A DNA stretch of 64,000 nt from the NCBI GenBank assembly GCA_011109175.1, contig RDEW01000068.1:39621-103620 (forward strand), given 5' to 3'. This DNA is from Dicyema japonicum. Lineage: Eukaryota > Dicyemida > Rhombozoa > Dicyemidae. This document shows, in pieces, positions 1 to 11,140 of this stretch (the stretch's first letter is position 1; each line of letters opens with the position of its first letter). A program made the translations under genes and the position numbers. The notes beneath the pieces were generated by a model, which had not been told where the DNA came from, searched no databases, and saw nothing but the letters and a program-made list of their open reading frames with translations.

Positions 1-448
1 ACTTATATTATGTTGGAACATATCATCAGTCATAGGATTAGTCATTTTATGGGTATCAGACATATTAATCGAAGATGCAAGCTAATTACGAGATATTATT
101 CCCAAATAGCAAGATAATCCTATTAATATATTATTCAGCCTTTGGATTCCACATTTCACTAGGGGTCATCACGCTAATATTATCAATGTAGTCTTAATGG
201 TCCTACTTAGACTCAACAACACCCCCAATTGGCTCGGAAACTCTACCCGTGTACTCATATTCGGAACCACGTCGTTTATTGACTTTATTAATAAATTATA
301 ATTTTTGCGCACACCCATGCTTATACCAAAGTTTTGACCACTAACGCTACGTGACTTTAGTAAATTTGTATTATTTTAAAAATTAAAATAAATTATTCAA
401 ACATTTTTAATTGTGAAATTTTGTAATTGTTGTGGGATTTTCTGGAGA
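1..448. other. Intergenic, no gene seen
   Basis: AT-rich sequence upstream of CIAO1. I see no conserved coding segment, RNA gene or repeat shared with the rest of the window. Confidence 0.5.
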
Positions 449-1499
449 ATGTCCGTAACCGCCGTAGAATCCCTCAACCACGATGGAATAGTTTGGTGTG
501 TCTCGTGGAGTAGGGATGGACTCCATTTGGCCTCTTGTGGAGGGAATAAGGAAACTAAAATATGGGGATTTGGTTTTTATTCTAATTAACATTCAAGCTG
601 ATAGTGGATGGCAAGTCCAGGATATTATATGTGGTCATTTTCGAAGCATCAGACGAGTCACGTGGCATCCTGTGATCACTTCGCTAGTTTCAACATGTGG
701 GTTCGACGGAAGTACAATTATTTGGGAGAAGATGTTAACTGGCTTTTGTGAGAAAAATAGCCTGGAAGGGCACGAAAGTGAAGTAAAGGACTCCACGTGG
801 GATTCCTCTGGTAGAAATATTGCCATTTGTGGGAGAGACAAGACCATTTGGATATGGACGAGTTAGTCCTCCATCCCTTTATACATAGTGGACGAAGATA
901 TAGAATTTGACTGTATTGGGGTCATTTCTGTCATTCCGCGGACGTAAAGGCAGTGAAGTGGCATCCCAAGCTAAATGTCCCCAAATTATTTAGTTCTAGA
1001 TCTTAGCCTCCTGTAGCTATGACAACGATATTAGACTTCACCGGAGAGTGGGAGATGACTGGGAGTCGTATCAGACGCTAAGTAATCTTTTTAGTTATTT
1101 TAGGTGAGCATGTGTCAACTGTTTGGAGTCTTTCCTTCAATAAGCAAGGATCAATGTTTGTTTCCTGCAGTTCCGACGGAACTGTGAGACTGTGGGAAGA
1201 ATCTGGGGAGAATCAAGGATCACCACTTTACTCCTACGTTTCGGTTATTATGGGAGATGCTGATTTGCCTATTTACTCGATTGATTGGTCCCACACACTT
1301 GATTTGATTGTTTGGGGTGGGTCGATAAGACCATTCATGTATATAAGGTTTGTGGGGACAGTTGGAGAAGGTTTTTTTCGTGGAGGGAGCACATGATTGT
1401 GAGATTAACAGTGTGGAGTGGAATCCTCGTGGTGAATTAGTGGCCTCTGCTGGGGATGATGGCCTTATTAAAATATGGGAGTTGAAGTGTATTTCATAG
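449..1499 (+). CDS. CIAO1: CIAO1, cytosolic iron-sulfur assembly WD40 protein
   Basis: Beta-propeller scaffold of the cytosolic Fe-S cluster assembly (CIA) targeting complex, which delivers clusters to cytosolic and nuclear apoproteins. Exons are 449-572, 598-861, 889-976, 1000-1081 and 1104-1499; the four introns are GT...AG and 25, 27, 23 and 22 bp long. Family landmarks appear in order: GIVWCVSW, RSIRRVTWHP, GHESEVKDSTW, SADVKAVKWHP, LASCSYDNDIRLHRR, HVSTVWSLSF, DKTIHVYK and INSVEWNPRGELVASAGDDG at the end. Start ATG 449 gives a normal N-terminus and the stop is TAG 1497. About 317 codons, close to the usual 330-340. One base seems missing at three places (near 930, 1315 and 1360), each with conserved residues on both sides. 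I read these as assembly indels rather than decay, but cannot prove it. Confidence 0.93.
573..597 (+). other. 25-bp spliceosomal intron (CIAO1 intron 1)
   Basis: Starts GTTTTTATT and ends ATTCAAG, with a TCTAATTAAC stretch that could serve as branch site. Removing it joins KIWGF to ADSGWQV in frame, which is the expected blade 1 to blade 2 linker. It is typical of about two dozen introns of 20-28 bp in this window. Confidence 0.9.
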
Positions 1500-2046
1500 A
1501 TTTTTATTTACTCTGAATTTTTGTTTTCTTAGGAATTGCTATAACTTTTATATTTTTAGTCGAAGTTCACTATTGGGTTATGATGTGGTCACGTGCTCGT
1601 TGAGAAACTGGGTACGTTTAAGGTGCACTATTGAGCGGTTGGCTCTCATGTGCTGTTGCTGGAGAAAACTGAGGCTCACTTGTTGGCAGTGAACAGACCT
1701 TACCCCTCTCATTTACTAAGCAACTGCTTTTGCTTATGGGACCGTAGGAACTGAATACATCAATTAATCGTGTCGGGGGACATTAAATTGAGACGAGCCT
1801 GGTGGGGTTAATCCATTTTGCTTTTATGAATAAAATGCTACTTTCCGAGGCCACCCAACATTAGTTTTTCCCCTAATCCATCGTCGTCGTAAAGACAAGT
1901 CCTTAGTCACTCTTATCACAGCTATACCGCTACCAACCTGCTAGAATTATAAGCTAACCACGTGACTTAACAAATAATCCCTTAGTACTGCAAATATACA
2001 AAACTCAATAATAATCATTCAGTCATTTAAAAAGAACTCCAATTCT
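1500..2046. other. Intergenic, no gene seen
   Basis: Space between the convergent ends of CIAO1 and the coiled-coil gene. No conserved frame or repeat recognised. Confidence 0.5.
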
Positions 2047-3845
2047 TTAATCTCCGCCAGTAATTCTAATAATGACACTACCATAACAACCATCTCTATT
2101 ATCCCCTCTGTCCAAGTTGGGGACGATATCTGTGTGTTGATTTGTCACGTGTGGTAGTAACATCTCTATTTGAGCTTGATACGAGCGCTCCAAGTCCTCC
2201 TGTTCTTTCAACCTCCTTTCTAAAACTAGTAAAGTTAAAAAAACTTAGAATTTCAAGCTGGTCGTGAGAAGTCTTCAATTTTACTTTGAAGTCTTCCATG
2301 TCCTGAGATGCCTTCTCCTGATCCCAGCTGACTTTCTTCGAATATCAAATAGAAAATACATTTTCTAATTCAGTCTCCAATTGGTGAATAGCAGAGTCTT
2401 TCGTTTGGATTTGGTCTTCGTCTAAACTGAGCTCACAAGGGTACAGAAATCCTTTAGTTTTCTGACTTTGTTCTCAAAGAACACCGTGTCAGACTTTAAG
2501 CGGGAATATATTTTTGAATTTTCACCCACCAGCATCTCCATTTCGGATTTCAATTTGTTACTTCATAGTCAGGTATATTATACTCGTTATTTAGCAGATC
2601 AGCTTGTATCCCCACAGATTGGCTCTTCAAATCTCTTTTGATCTTCGATTCGATTAAATTGGCTTAAAATAAATATATTTATTAATTTAAAAAATTAAAT
2701 TAATATTTTTTGATGGTAAACAATAAATGAATAAAATTTTTTACAATGTGCAATATTGATCATGTTGCTTTGATGTGTAATCTTTTTAACCATATGCGAC
2801 AAATTTTGCTTGAAATCATCTAAAACCGCCATTTTATTCTCGAGGTTGCTATAGAATCTAAAATTAAACCAAAACCGACATTTTAATTTTCATAAACGTC
2901 TGTTTATTTGTCTTTGCGATTTTACTAGCCTGCAGATTTAGCGAGTTCTTCTGACCTTCCAGGAGACTGGCCTTGTCCAGGATAATCTGATTACAAACAC
3001 AAATACTCTATTATTGTCCTTTTCCACTTTAATTTGAATTTTTTGACTTGTCGATAAATTTTCCAGGGCAGATAACTTCGAATTCAAATCCCTTAGAGTC
3101 TCGTTCTTCCGTTCGATCTTGGCTAACAAGCAATATTAGTTACTTCCAATTTAAGTTTGTTAACCTCTCCCTTATGGTTTATTTCGCTGTTTTTCTGTTT
3201 TACCAATAACTCCCACACTTTGCACCTCCACCTGAGGATTAATAATCGAAAACTTTTGCAATCTTTCGTCCTTCCCGAACTTACCGATCCCCAAGTCAAT
3301 TCTCCCCAATTCTGTCTGCGCCTCCAATTCCATCAGCAACGCCTTTTTCTCTTCTTCCATCAACGACACTTGTCGAGATAGTCTCTGATTTGGTTACTGC
3401 TTAATCTACTTTCTCGCTTTCCTTCAATTCGGAGACCAGTTGGGATTTCGGACGGATTTCTTTATTCCTTCTGATTTGCTGGGATAGTACATTGCTTATT
3501 TTGTTTATTTGGAAGTTTTGAAATCTTAATCAAAAATTGAAAGTACGATATTTGCTTGAGGCTTTCACTGTGAACTTGTGACACATTGTCTGTAATGTCC
3601 GTCAGTTGGGACCTGGTTTTTGTCGCTAATTTTCTTAAAATATCCAATGGCTTATTTTCTTTACTTCTTGCTGATAAAACCGCCTTTTCCTTTGCCATTG
3701 CCAACAGCTGCACTCGAAGGGAATTGTTCTCCGCTCTAAGTCTTTTTAATTCCTCTTCCTGTGTGGTTAAAACCGTATAAGTCGACGTTTGAGTTTTGTT
3801 TGTCTTTTCGGTTCCATAAAAGGTCGCTGGCTTTAAAAACGACAT
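2047..3845 (-). CDS. Long coiled-coil protein, uncharacterised; possible ciliary gene
   Basis: I do not recognise the family. The first exon starts at ATG 3845 (MSFLKPATFYGTEK...) and runs into charged heptad-like sequence (EEELKRLRAENNSLRVQLL). Removing micro-introns of 20-25 bp (one is 3525-3546) joins further coiled-coil exons such as LSRQVSLMEEEKKALLMELE, IERKNETLRDLNSKLSALEN, IILDKASLLEGQKNSLNLQ, YSNLENKMAVLDDFKQNL, SEMEMLVGENSKIYSRLKS and KEQEDLERSYQAQIEMLLPH, ending at TAA 2047. About 500 residues, almost entirely predicted coiled coil, no membrane segment. Some exon joins need a one-base correction, so the exact model is uncertain. The tail YQAQIEMLLPHV resembles tails of PPP1R21-like coiled-coil proteins, too weakly to name it. 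The X-box-like site just upstream suggests a ciliary role. Confidence 0.7.
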
Positions 3846-3855
3846 GTATTTTCTG

Positions 3856-3869
3856 GTTGCTATGGAAAC
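3856..3869 (-). promoter_or_regulatory. X-box-like (RFX) site at the 5' end of the coiled-coil gene
   Basis: GTTGCTATGGAAAC matches the RFX X-box pattern RYYNYYATRRNRAC at all 14 positions and ends 10 bases before the ATG at 3845. X-boxes drive ciliary genes in animals. About one chance match to this degenerate pattern is expected in 64 kb, so only the position makes it notable. Confidence 0.4.
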
Positions 3870-4683
3870 AATTTGTTAATATAAATTTAAATTTTAACTA
3901 TATTTTCAGATATTAGTTAGGCCGTCTTAGTAGCCAAGCAGTTTTCACGCACAAAGGTCATCGATATCCGCTCTCATAGCCACGTCATCTCACGTCGGTA
4001 TCTGGGTTTTTTTCAGTCACGAGGACAACAAAGGTTTTATTAAACGCTCATCAAAAAACTAAGGCATTTATTTTTCGCATTAGTCCACATATTTTGGAAT
4101 TATAAATAAAAATAGAAAATTTTTATAAATATAATTTTATATTTATTTATGAATTAGCAGACCAACCACCTATTAGCGAGAAAGTATTATAAGCACTATG
4201 TCACAGGACGTGACAAAGCATGTGCAACACGTGAAATAAAATGACTAGTTAACTTTATCCAACTCTGGAGATTTTTTGCCTCGTCTCGCAGCCCGTCGAG
4301 GTCTTAAATTTAAAAATCATGAGGACCACGTGAATTTTTCCGGGAATCCGTTGAGAAACGCTGCTTTAGACTATTGTGACAAAAATTCTTCATTTTCATC
4401 CCTTCAAGTTGTGAAATAGATACGCTTCGCTTGGAATATAAATTGAGGACTGCATTTACCAATGGCTTCGATGATTTGAAAGAGAATAAGAAAGCTCTAA
4501 AGCCGTTTCTGAAGACATGGAAAGACCCAACCCACCAAAGCCGATGGGAAATGTTGCCTGAAGCCAACATAACTAACTGAACGCGCGACCTCATTTTTGT
4601 TCAGTGTTATTCCCTCGTGCCCGCGCATGAACGTATAGGACGGCTGAATGATTTTTCGGGGCCGCAATCCCGTAATCTGGAGT
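3870..4683. other. No recognised gene
   Basis: AT-rich, with a 94-codon minus-strand open frame (4310-4594) that shows no recognisable domain. Possibly degraded repeat. Confidence 0.4.
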
Positions 4684-5354
4684 CTAATTTCTTAAGGACC
4701 TCCAGAGGCGTCGGTTCGGTGATCTCCACAAAACCAGCTCTGTTACTCTGAGCACTTTTTTGCATATCCTTGATCTTCCATAACATTTGTCCATATCAAG
4801 TATCATACCCAAGATCTTTTGACATGTGTTGAAAGGGATACCGACCTTGTTTAAATTCAAGGTGACAGTCTTCCTTCCCAATCTTTTGTCAGAGGTAAAG
4901 AAGAGACGTAGACGACTTCTGCATTTACCATGAGCCGGTTTTCCATTTTCCAGGCATTAAGCCGGTGCAGGTTAATTTGTTTTCTCCCTGTGGCCTCTGG
5001 ATGTCCCGATCTCGCGAAGCCAAAACTTTCGTCTTCAAAAGAGTAGAACATTAGAGTCGGGAGATCGGCCAGAAAGAGATTAAAAAGAGCAGGGAATAAA
5101 GGAGAGGGACTCCGTTGGAGAAGAGATGTGAGATTGATTTCAGTCCGAGGCATACACGTCCTCTTAGTCCACTTAGGAAGTTGGTGATCCAATGCTTGAG
5201 CTACCCTGGGATCTCTGATTGAAACAATTTTCTCGATAGTATTTTCCTCGAGACTGAGTCTAAGTAGAGGACTGTTTTTAAGTGTCTCGGCTTGTTTTAA
5301 AATCCGACTCAGGTGAAGTTGGTTAATGTACGTATGTAGACGTGGATCTCTCAT
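4684..5354 (-). pseudogene. LINE reverse transcriptase relic
   Basis: A 165-codon frame (4857-5354) aligns by eye to the middle of a non-LTR reverse transcriptase: LTSLLQRSPSPLFPALFNLF stands where GVPQGSVLSPTLFNLF is usual, and LNAWKMENRLMVNAE where the thumb-proximal block after YADD is usual. The YADD catalytic motif itself is lost. A 65-codon frame at 4684-4881 continues the relic. Confidence 0.65.
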
Positions 5355-5736
5355 TTTTGAAACCGTGTTGAAAAGGCCTCTTTGATAAAAATTTTTTTTC
5401 TCCTATGCACAAGCTTCTTTAGGATTTTAGAAATGGAACATAGTAGTGACACCGATCTAAAATACGCTAGATCGTCTCTCGGTCATCCAGGTTTCAATAT
5501 TGGCTGTATTAGTGCCTGTTTCCATAACAACGGTATCACATTTTGGTTAATCGAATAATTGAAAATCGACATTAGGAAAGTAGCTCCCCGTCTCCAAGAT
5601 TTTTCAATAGAATAACCTGAATGTTGTCTGATCCGTGAGAGTATGTTGTTTTGTGAAATGTAGTGTATCCCTCACATCTCTCTCAAGAAAAAAAGCGGTT
5701 CTGACACTTTCTTCAGTTTTGCTGCGTGATAATATG

Positions 5737-5812
5737 TGATAATATGTCGCGCGCACTGTGAGCAACCATGCACAACGCGCAACAAATCATGTGTCAATCA
5801 ATGTCATGTATC
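5737..5812 (+). repeat. Dispersed repeat with GATAATATGTCGC start
   Basis: Shares GATAATATGTCGC followed by a GCGCT-rich stretch and a (C)ATCAATGTC end with 45876-45931. A shorter match (TAATATGTCGCGAGCGCT) lies at 34606-34623. Function unknown. Confidence 0.55.
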
Positions 5813-6029
5813 AAAATCTCGTCGTTCAATAGTAGATTCGATACTAAAATAGCACTTTCATGAAAATATTGTTAAATCTAAGGATACCTGGACACAGAGG
5901 TTATATAAAATGTTATGAGGAATATGAAATAATCGAACACATTACTAAAGACTAAGCATTTACAAGTACTAACAGGTATAATAAATTTCGTCTTTTAAAA
6001 AAATCCAGAAACTTTATAATAACAACAAA

Positions 6030-7236
6030 ATGTATCTTAAAGATCCGAATGGAAATCACAAGCTTGTCATTTGTATGGACAATGACAATGAGATGGAATT
6101 TTTAACCTCAGCACTCCACAACCAGGCTCATCTTGAAATGAATAAAATGGAGGATCTCTGCAATAAGTATTGCTTCCACGTCAAAAGAAGCGTGATACGG
6201 GCCGTAATTAATTCCTGTGAATCTGTAAGTTTTCTACTCCTTTAAAAGTTTGTTTTTTGGTAATATTTTAAAATTTTTTTAAAGACAATTATTCAAAAAA
6301 AAACAAATGTTGTTGAGGAAGCCGGCTGCGTGGATCGCGAACGAGTTTTCTTGGAGTATGGCTACTCCAATTTTTTGTCTCAGCCAGAACCCTTCTCGTT
6401 GATTCCTTTTCTTTCTGGCAACCATTCCTCCGAGTTCGCGCAAGAACTCAGCCGTCATTGGACCAACGGCTCCTGATGACTCTACCTCAACAGGAGCAAT
6501 CGGTACCGGTCTCCGAGGCAAGAATATTTCTTGATTTGTATAAACCGATTTGAAAAGATTCGTGCTTGAATATGTGTCAACACAAGTTGCGTCCCAGACA
6601 AAGATCTTCCGGATGTGTAAGGGAAAAGGGTCATCCAGTCAGATCTCTTTTATCTCCTCGATCGAGACACACTGGTTCAAGGTGTGATGAGAAAAGAAAA
6701 TCTGGTTTTGAAGAAAGATGCTTAAAATCATATATTTAATTTAAGTTTCAATGGAATTAAAAATCATATTCTATGAATATGTCGCCCTTGTATGATTTTA
6801 TAATCTGATAATGGTGCAGAATTTAAAAATTTGATATTAGGGCACTTACTAATGAATGTAGTATTAAACAAATTCACGGAATACCAAACAATCCTCTTTT
6901 TTAAGGTATTCAGTTGTTTGTATATATTTTTAAGGTATCATTGAACGATTCAATCAAACCATCACACAGATTCTGTCAAAAATGATGCTGAAAAATCTTG
7001 GATTCAAATGTTACCTAGTGCCACTTATATGTATACATAACTGTACATTCGTTGAGCGTAAGAACTACCTTTTGAGATGTAATAGAGGCATTCCTGGTTT
7101 TAACATTGTTACACTAAATGATGGTTGGTATTATTTTTTAAATAATTTTGACATAGATTTGGAGAATGATTTTTGCGAAGAGACTGTAAACACTGTCGTT
7201 TTGTATGATGAGTTTGTTAGACGTGTTACAAAATGA
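6030..7236 (+). pseudogene. Broken integrase element (copy 1), interrupted by a LINE tail
   Basis: DDE integrase of the KRBA2/Ginger type, the gene of a cut-and-paste or retro-derived element. The first part (6030-6245) reads MYLKDPNGNHKLVICMDN and then the H..H...C...C zinc-binding domain (ALHNQAHLEMNKMEDLCNKY, ending near SCES). After a foreign minus-strand LINE piece (about 6290-6620), the catalytic core resumes with DNGAEFKN (about 6810), IKQIHGIPNNP and GIIERFNQTITQILSKM (about 6935-7000). Stops and shifts break the frame. The same protein appears at 34790-35758. Confidence 0.75.
6290..6620 (-). mobile_element. LINE family D tail: restriction-like endonuclease fragment
   Basis: Reads WDATCVDTYSSTNL, then PVPIAPVEVESSGAVGPMTA, FLRELGGM and FWLRQKIGVAILQENSFAIH. 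This is the C-terminal tail of R2/NeSL-like retrotransposons, where the WDxTCxDT aspartate belongs to the restriction-like endonuclease and FVPVAVETLG...LRQR..VAIQRGNA is the usual ending. It lies inside the integrase copy, on the opposite strand. Confidence 0.7.
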
Positions 7237-7525
7237 TTTTAAGAAATGGGTTACAAAAAATGATTTTAAAATTAAAAAACTTTCAACTTAAGTTCATTAA
7301 ACCAAATTTGAATTCACCTTATTTTAAGAGGATGAACAAAAAGATAAATGTTCATCATGGTAAATACACGTTTTCTATACGAGATCAAGTTTTTATAATA
7401 TAATAAATGTAGGTTCGAGTTTTAAAAGATCATGGAACTACTCCTTCTTTAAGGCTGAATAAATTTGAGAGTCCATACAGTGAGAATGTAGAAGTTTTAA
7501 GTTTATTATCAAACAATTTCTAGAG

Positions 7526-7605
7526 CAGTGGTTTTCAACCTTTTTTGGTCGCGGACCTCTTGTGAGTGAAATTCTTGGACCCCCAACATTCTTTTGCAAG
7601 TTTTT
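7526..7605 (+). mobile_element. hAT-type transposon end
   Basis: CAGTGGTTTTCAACCTTTTT followed by GGTCGCGGACC is the classic terminal inverted repeat of Charlie/SPIN-like hAT elements. I could not find the matching opposite end, so only one terminus is called. Confidence 0.65.
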
Positions 7606-7889
7606 TGTCAAAAAATTATTACTTTTCTAAAAACACAATTTGTTATTAAAAAAGGAAATAAAATTAATGAGAATAGTGAACGTCAATGCTTGTAAACATA
7701 AAAATATTTAATTTAGCATATTTAAAATTATTTAAAATGAATAAATTACACGCCTTACAATAGTTAGCATGGCACAAATCGAAACGCCTATCATTTTTTT
7801 AAAAGAAGGAAATCATGGAAATTTTTTAATAAACATTACACAACGTGATGTATCTCTTTATTTCAAATGTTTCTTTTGTTTGCATAAAC

Positions 7890-8455
7890 AAACTTTTGAA
7901 AAATTCTGAAGGAATACTTAGTATTCAAGATGATCAAGAAAAGAAGAAAATGTACTTGTCAAGTCTCAACCATTCGACGGAGATCTATTTGAATGGGTCG
8001 TTAAAGATCTATTTGAATGGGTCGATTCACCATCAACGAATATTTTTTAAAGTCCATGTCTCTAAAAATAGCGAAAGTTTGCAATATTCAAGCATCAAAT
8101 GGATGGCTTTTTGAGAAAACTAAAACAGCATGACGAATTTGAAGAGGAAGAGAAAGATAAAAAATTCATGTTCTTACACTATATGAAGTTAATGAATATA
8201 CCAATGCGCTCGAATTATGGTTTCTCGAGAATGATTGTGAAAGAAGAGAAAAAAGTTTACGAAATACAAAAAAAATTTAGAAATTATCTTTCATTCACAA
8301 AAAAATAAAAGAAAAAGCATCTAATTTATCTTTGTAATTAATTTATTATTGTTGATTGTTATTTTGATTCCTTGTTCTATTTTTTTGTTCACTATTGAAG
8401 ATTAGTGAACATCGTGTTTTTACGTGGACATTTTGTTCACAGAGAGGGTTGACTG
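7890..8455 (+). mobile_element. pogo/Tigger-like transposase remnant with right terminus
   Basis: The Tc5-type DNA-binding helix region is visible at about 8040-8110 as KSMSLKIAKVCNIQASNGWL, which matches the FxASxGWLxxFKxRH signature. Downstream frames to 8308 resemble the weakly conserved C-terminus. The end sequence, read inward on the minus strand, is CAGTCAACCCTCTCTG, a pogo-type terminus, and it abuts TA at 8456-8457. The left terminus and the DDE core are missing. Confidence 0.55.
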
Positions 8456-8489
8456 TAATTAAAATACAAAAAATAAATAGCAATTTTTA

Positions 8490-8554
8490 TATCGAGCTTT
8501 AAAAATCAATAGATTGCGATCGACAAAAACCCGCCGACCGGTTGGCCACCCCTG
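8490..8554 (-). mobile_element. Second hAT-type transposon end
   Basis: On the minus strand from 8554 inward: CAGGGGTGGCCAACCGGTCG followed by GCGGGTTTTTGTCGATCGC, a hAT terminal repeat of a different subtype from the one at 7526. The two ends do not pair. Confidence 0.55.
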
Positions 8555-8555
8555 T

Positions 8556-9195
8556 CTTAGGTCGTCCAGGTAGTCCGCTGAATTTATTCTCATACCAACC
8601 GCCTATACGCCTTCATTCAAAATAGTTCGAAGTGTTGTTATTGATCTTTCACGGAACCTGTATGTGCGTGGTAGTTATCCATTGCGATATTTGCGGGGAC
8701 CTGGTCATTTAGACATAACACGTGGCCAAAGAGGCTCCATCTTGATTTGAAAGTATCATCTGACAGCACGTCGATTTTCATTTTCATAAAGATTTGCATT
8801 AGAGATCTTCATAGGCCAGTTGATCTTGATTACCGATTTGAGCTGAGCTCTGTGGAAAGAGTCAGGACGGTCCATTTCCTGTTTAGGGATTCTTTAACTC
8901 CCATAGTTGTAGGTTAGTACCGGGATAACAAAATCTTTGTATATTCTAAGTCTGGTGTTTAATCCTATCCTCTTCTTGTGGCCCCATATTGACGAAATGT
9001 TTTTTCAGTGCACTCATAGCAAGGATCTTCACGAATAACATCTTCAGAGTCTCCTAGAAGCGAGCCCACCTTCTTGGTTTACTAGTTATGGAAGTTTTGG
9101 AGGCACTCAGGGTACACGTAATGCACTACCCCTATCCTAAGAAGGACTCTTCTGACGACTGCCTCTTCTTCTTAAACTTCCTCAGCTGAATGGGT
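8556..9195 (-). pseudogene. LINE family A reverse transcriptase C-terminus
   Basis: Read on the minus strand in broken frames: KVGSLLGDSEDVIRE, RLRIYKDFVIPVLTYNYG, RAQLKSVIKINWPMKISNA and RWSLFGHVLCLNDQVPANI. These are the post-RT thumb and tail blocks of the same LINE that is better preserved at 54.0-55.7 kb. It ends with a decayed GRPKT, the RGRPR motif of the family. Confidence 0.7.
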
Positions 9196-9207
9196 TTCTA
9201 ATAATTA

Positions 9208-10775
9208 TTGTCGGTGACAGTGAACTTAATCCGGTCCCCCACTCTTTTGCATATAAAGATCAACGGAATCAAAAGCAAAATACTTGAACTACGGTCTTTC
9301 GTAAAAGAAAAGAACATTGACCTGATTTACTTCAAGAAATCAGACTTACTCCATCGTCACCTACCCGCATTTTTCATGATACCATTGGACTTTCAACATT
9401 ACAAACATCTACGTCCCCCTCCATCTTCTCGCCCAAAAGGATTCTCACTAAACCTATCCAAGCTAAGCAACCTCGGAGACTTGATGCTGTGTGGAGATTT
9501 CAATGCTAAACATCATGCCTGGTTAAGTCACAGCCAGCAGATTCAAGAGGATTGTCCTTCATAAACCAGCTCAAATCTCTGACGATCCTCAAAACTCCAG
9601 GAAGCACACTAGAACTACTTACAAGGAAAACGAATTATCAACGTCCCCGGAAATTACCTTCTGCTCTCAAACCTGGCACTGGACACATCTTAGACGGTGC
9701 ATTGTGGATTATCTTCCGACCACAGTCCCATCATTATTCGCATAAAAAAAGTTCTTTACCGCAAGAAAAAAGACTGTTTCATTTTTCAACTAAAAAAACC
9801 AAATTGAAATGACTTTTCAAAATACATCCATCAAGCTCTACTAGACTTTGACGTGGTGATATTCCTCATTAGATTATCTATAGACTTTTTGAACAACATT
9901 CTCAACATTCTCATTCATTCCTCGTGGAATGATTGTTCATTTAAATTCCACAATGAAAAACTCTATCAGAACACTAAATCGTTAAAGAAAGTACCACCTA
10001 AAAATACACGTACCTTCCTTTCCTGGACAGAAAAATCAAACAAAATCTCTCAATGACGAAATATCAAAAAAAATAAAAGAGCCGAAGCAAATAAATGGGG
10101 CAAACCAGTATCGCCCTTCCCATTTCAGAAATCAACTCAGACGGTCTGGAGAATAATCAAACAATTTGGAAATTCCAAAAAAATTTCAACACAAGACAAC
10201 AGACGGATCAGCACAGTCTTAACAAACTTATGAAATATTACGCCAGCATAATCCACAAAACTTTCAGGAAAATGGATGGGCCTTCTTTATCTTCAATGAG
10301 ACCTAATAGATCCCAGTCGATTAACATTATCTCACACTCAGATATCAGTGAGGGTTTGAAGAGGATGACTTCTTCCCTCTCATGTGGTCCTGATTCTATC
10401 CCTGGTAACTTACAAAAATACCGTGGACCTATTGCGATTGATGCAATCAGTGATCATCAACTATTCACTAAACATGAATACAATTCAAAATATCTGGAAA
10501 TTGTCCTATATACGCCCAATCCTTAAGTTTGGAAAGCCTAAAGGACAATCATTTCGACCTGTCTTTTTTCTATGCAACTTATCAAAATTATTGGAAAAGC
10601 TATTTCTTAATCTTTTCATCCTCACAACATGGATTCAGAAGGGGTTATTTAACCTCTACCACCTCACTACCCTCCATTAATCCTTGAACGCTTAAACACA
10701 AATCCTCGCCACCACAAACGGTATGTACTCATCTTCCCAAAATGCTTGGATGACAAAAGATATTTTTAATATATG
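9208..10775 (+). pseudogene. LINE family C: endonuclease and N-terminal RT domain
   Basis: APE-type endonuclease first: HIKINGIKSKILELRSF (about 9260), GDLMLCGDFNAKHHAW (about 9480, with the catalytic GDFNAxH) and DYLPTDHSPIIIRI (about 9710, with the SDH-like motif). The RT follows: SLSCGPDSIPG (10380), NYSLNMNTIQNIWKLSYIRP (10460) and LNTNPRHHK near 10700. It stops before the YADD block. Frame shifts are frequent. Same family as 31.7-33.6 kb and 47.5-48.7 kb. Confidence 0.8.
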
Positions 10776-10894
10776 ATTACGTCGAATTAATGAAAAATGA
10801 AAACTCAAAAAATCGAAATTTTTATTCTCCTCTCACCTAATTCTTATGACATAATGAAATAAAATCTCAAAATTATTGAGTTAATATGCTTTAT

Positions 10895-11140
10895 CGGCGG
10901 ATACACCGAGAAATTAACAACTAATTATGTGCATCCACTATCCACTGTCACAGAAAGAGTCCTTCCAACATCAAAGTCATCCAGACCCAGCATAAAAGGC
11001 AAAAAACGTCCATTCTTTACAGTTGTGGGAAATCAAATGATCTTTTTTTCATGCCAACCTGGCACTAAACGCCACCTGAGCCACTCTAGTAGAAAGGGGG
11101 AGAAGAGGGACAGACGAAATAAACAAAGTCTTAATCAAGT
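10895..11140 (-). repeat. SINE-like / LINE 3'-end repeat, copy 1
   Basis: Member of a four-copy family (others at 16891, 20831 and 27615). In sense orientation the family ends CGGTGTATCCGGGGTTAATA; here that end reads GGCGGATACACCGAG on the plus strand. It shares the block around GCCAACCTGGCACTAAACGC with the other long copies. Confidence 0.65.

Noticed and set aside
498-866. Stand-alone 122-residue WD protein
   Set aside because: Its first 33 codons read through an intron in the wrong frame; it is exon 2 of CIAO1.
3157-3381. Plus-strand 74-codon ORF
   Set aside because: Antisense shadow of the coiled-coil gene.
7526-8554. One complete hAT element between the two hAT-like ends
   Set aside because: The two ends belong to different subtypes and no 8-bp target duplication matches.
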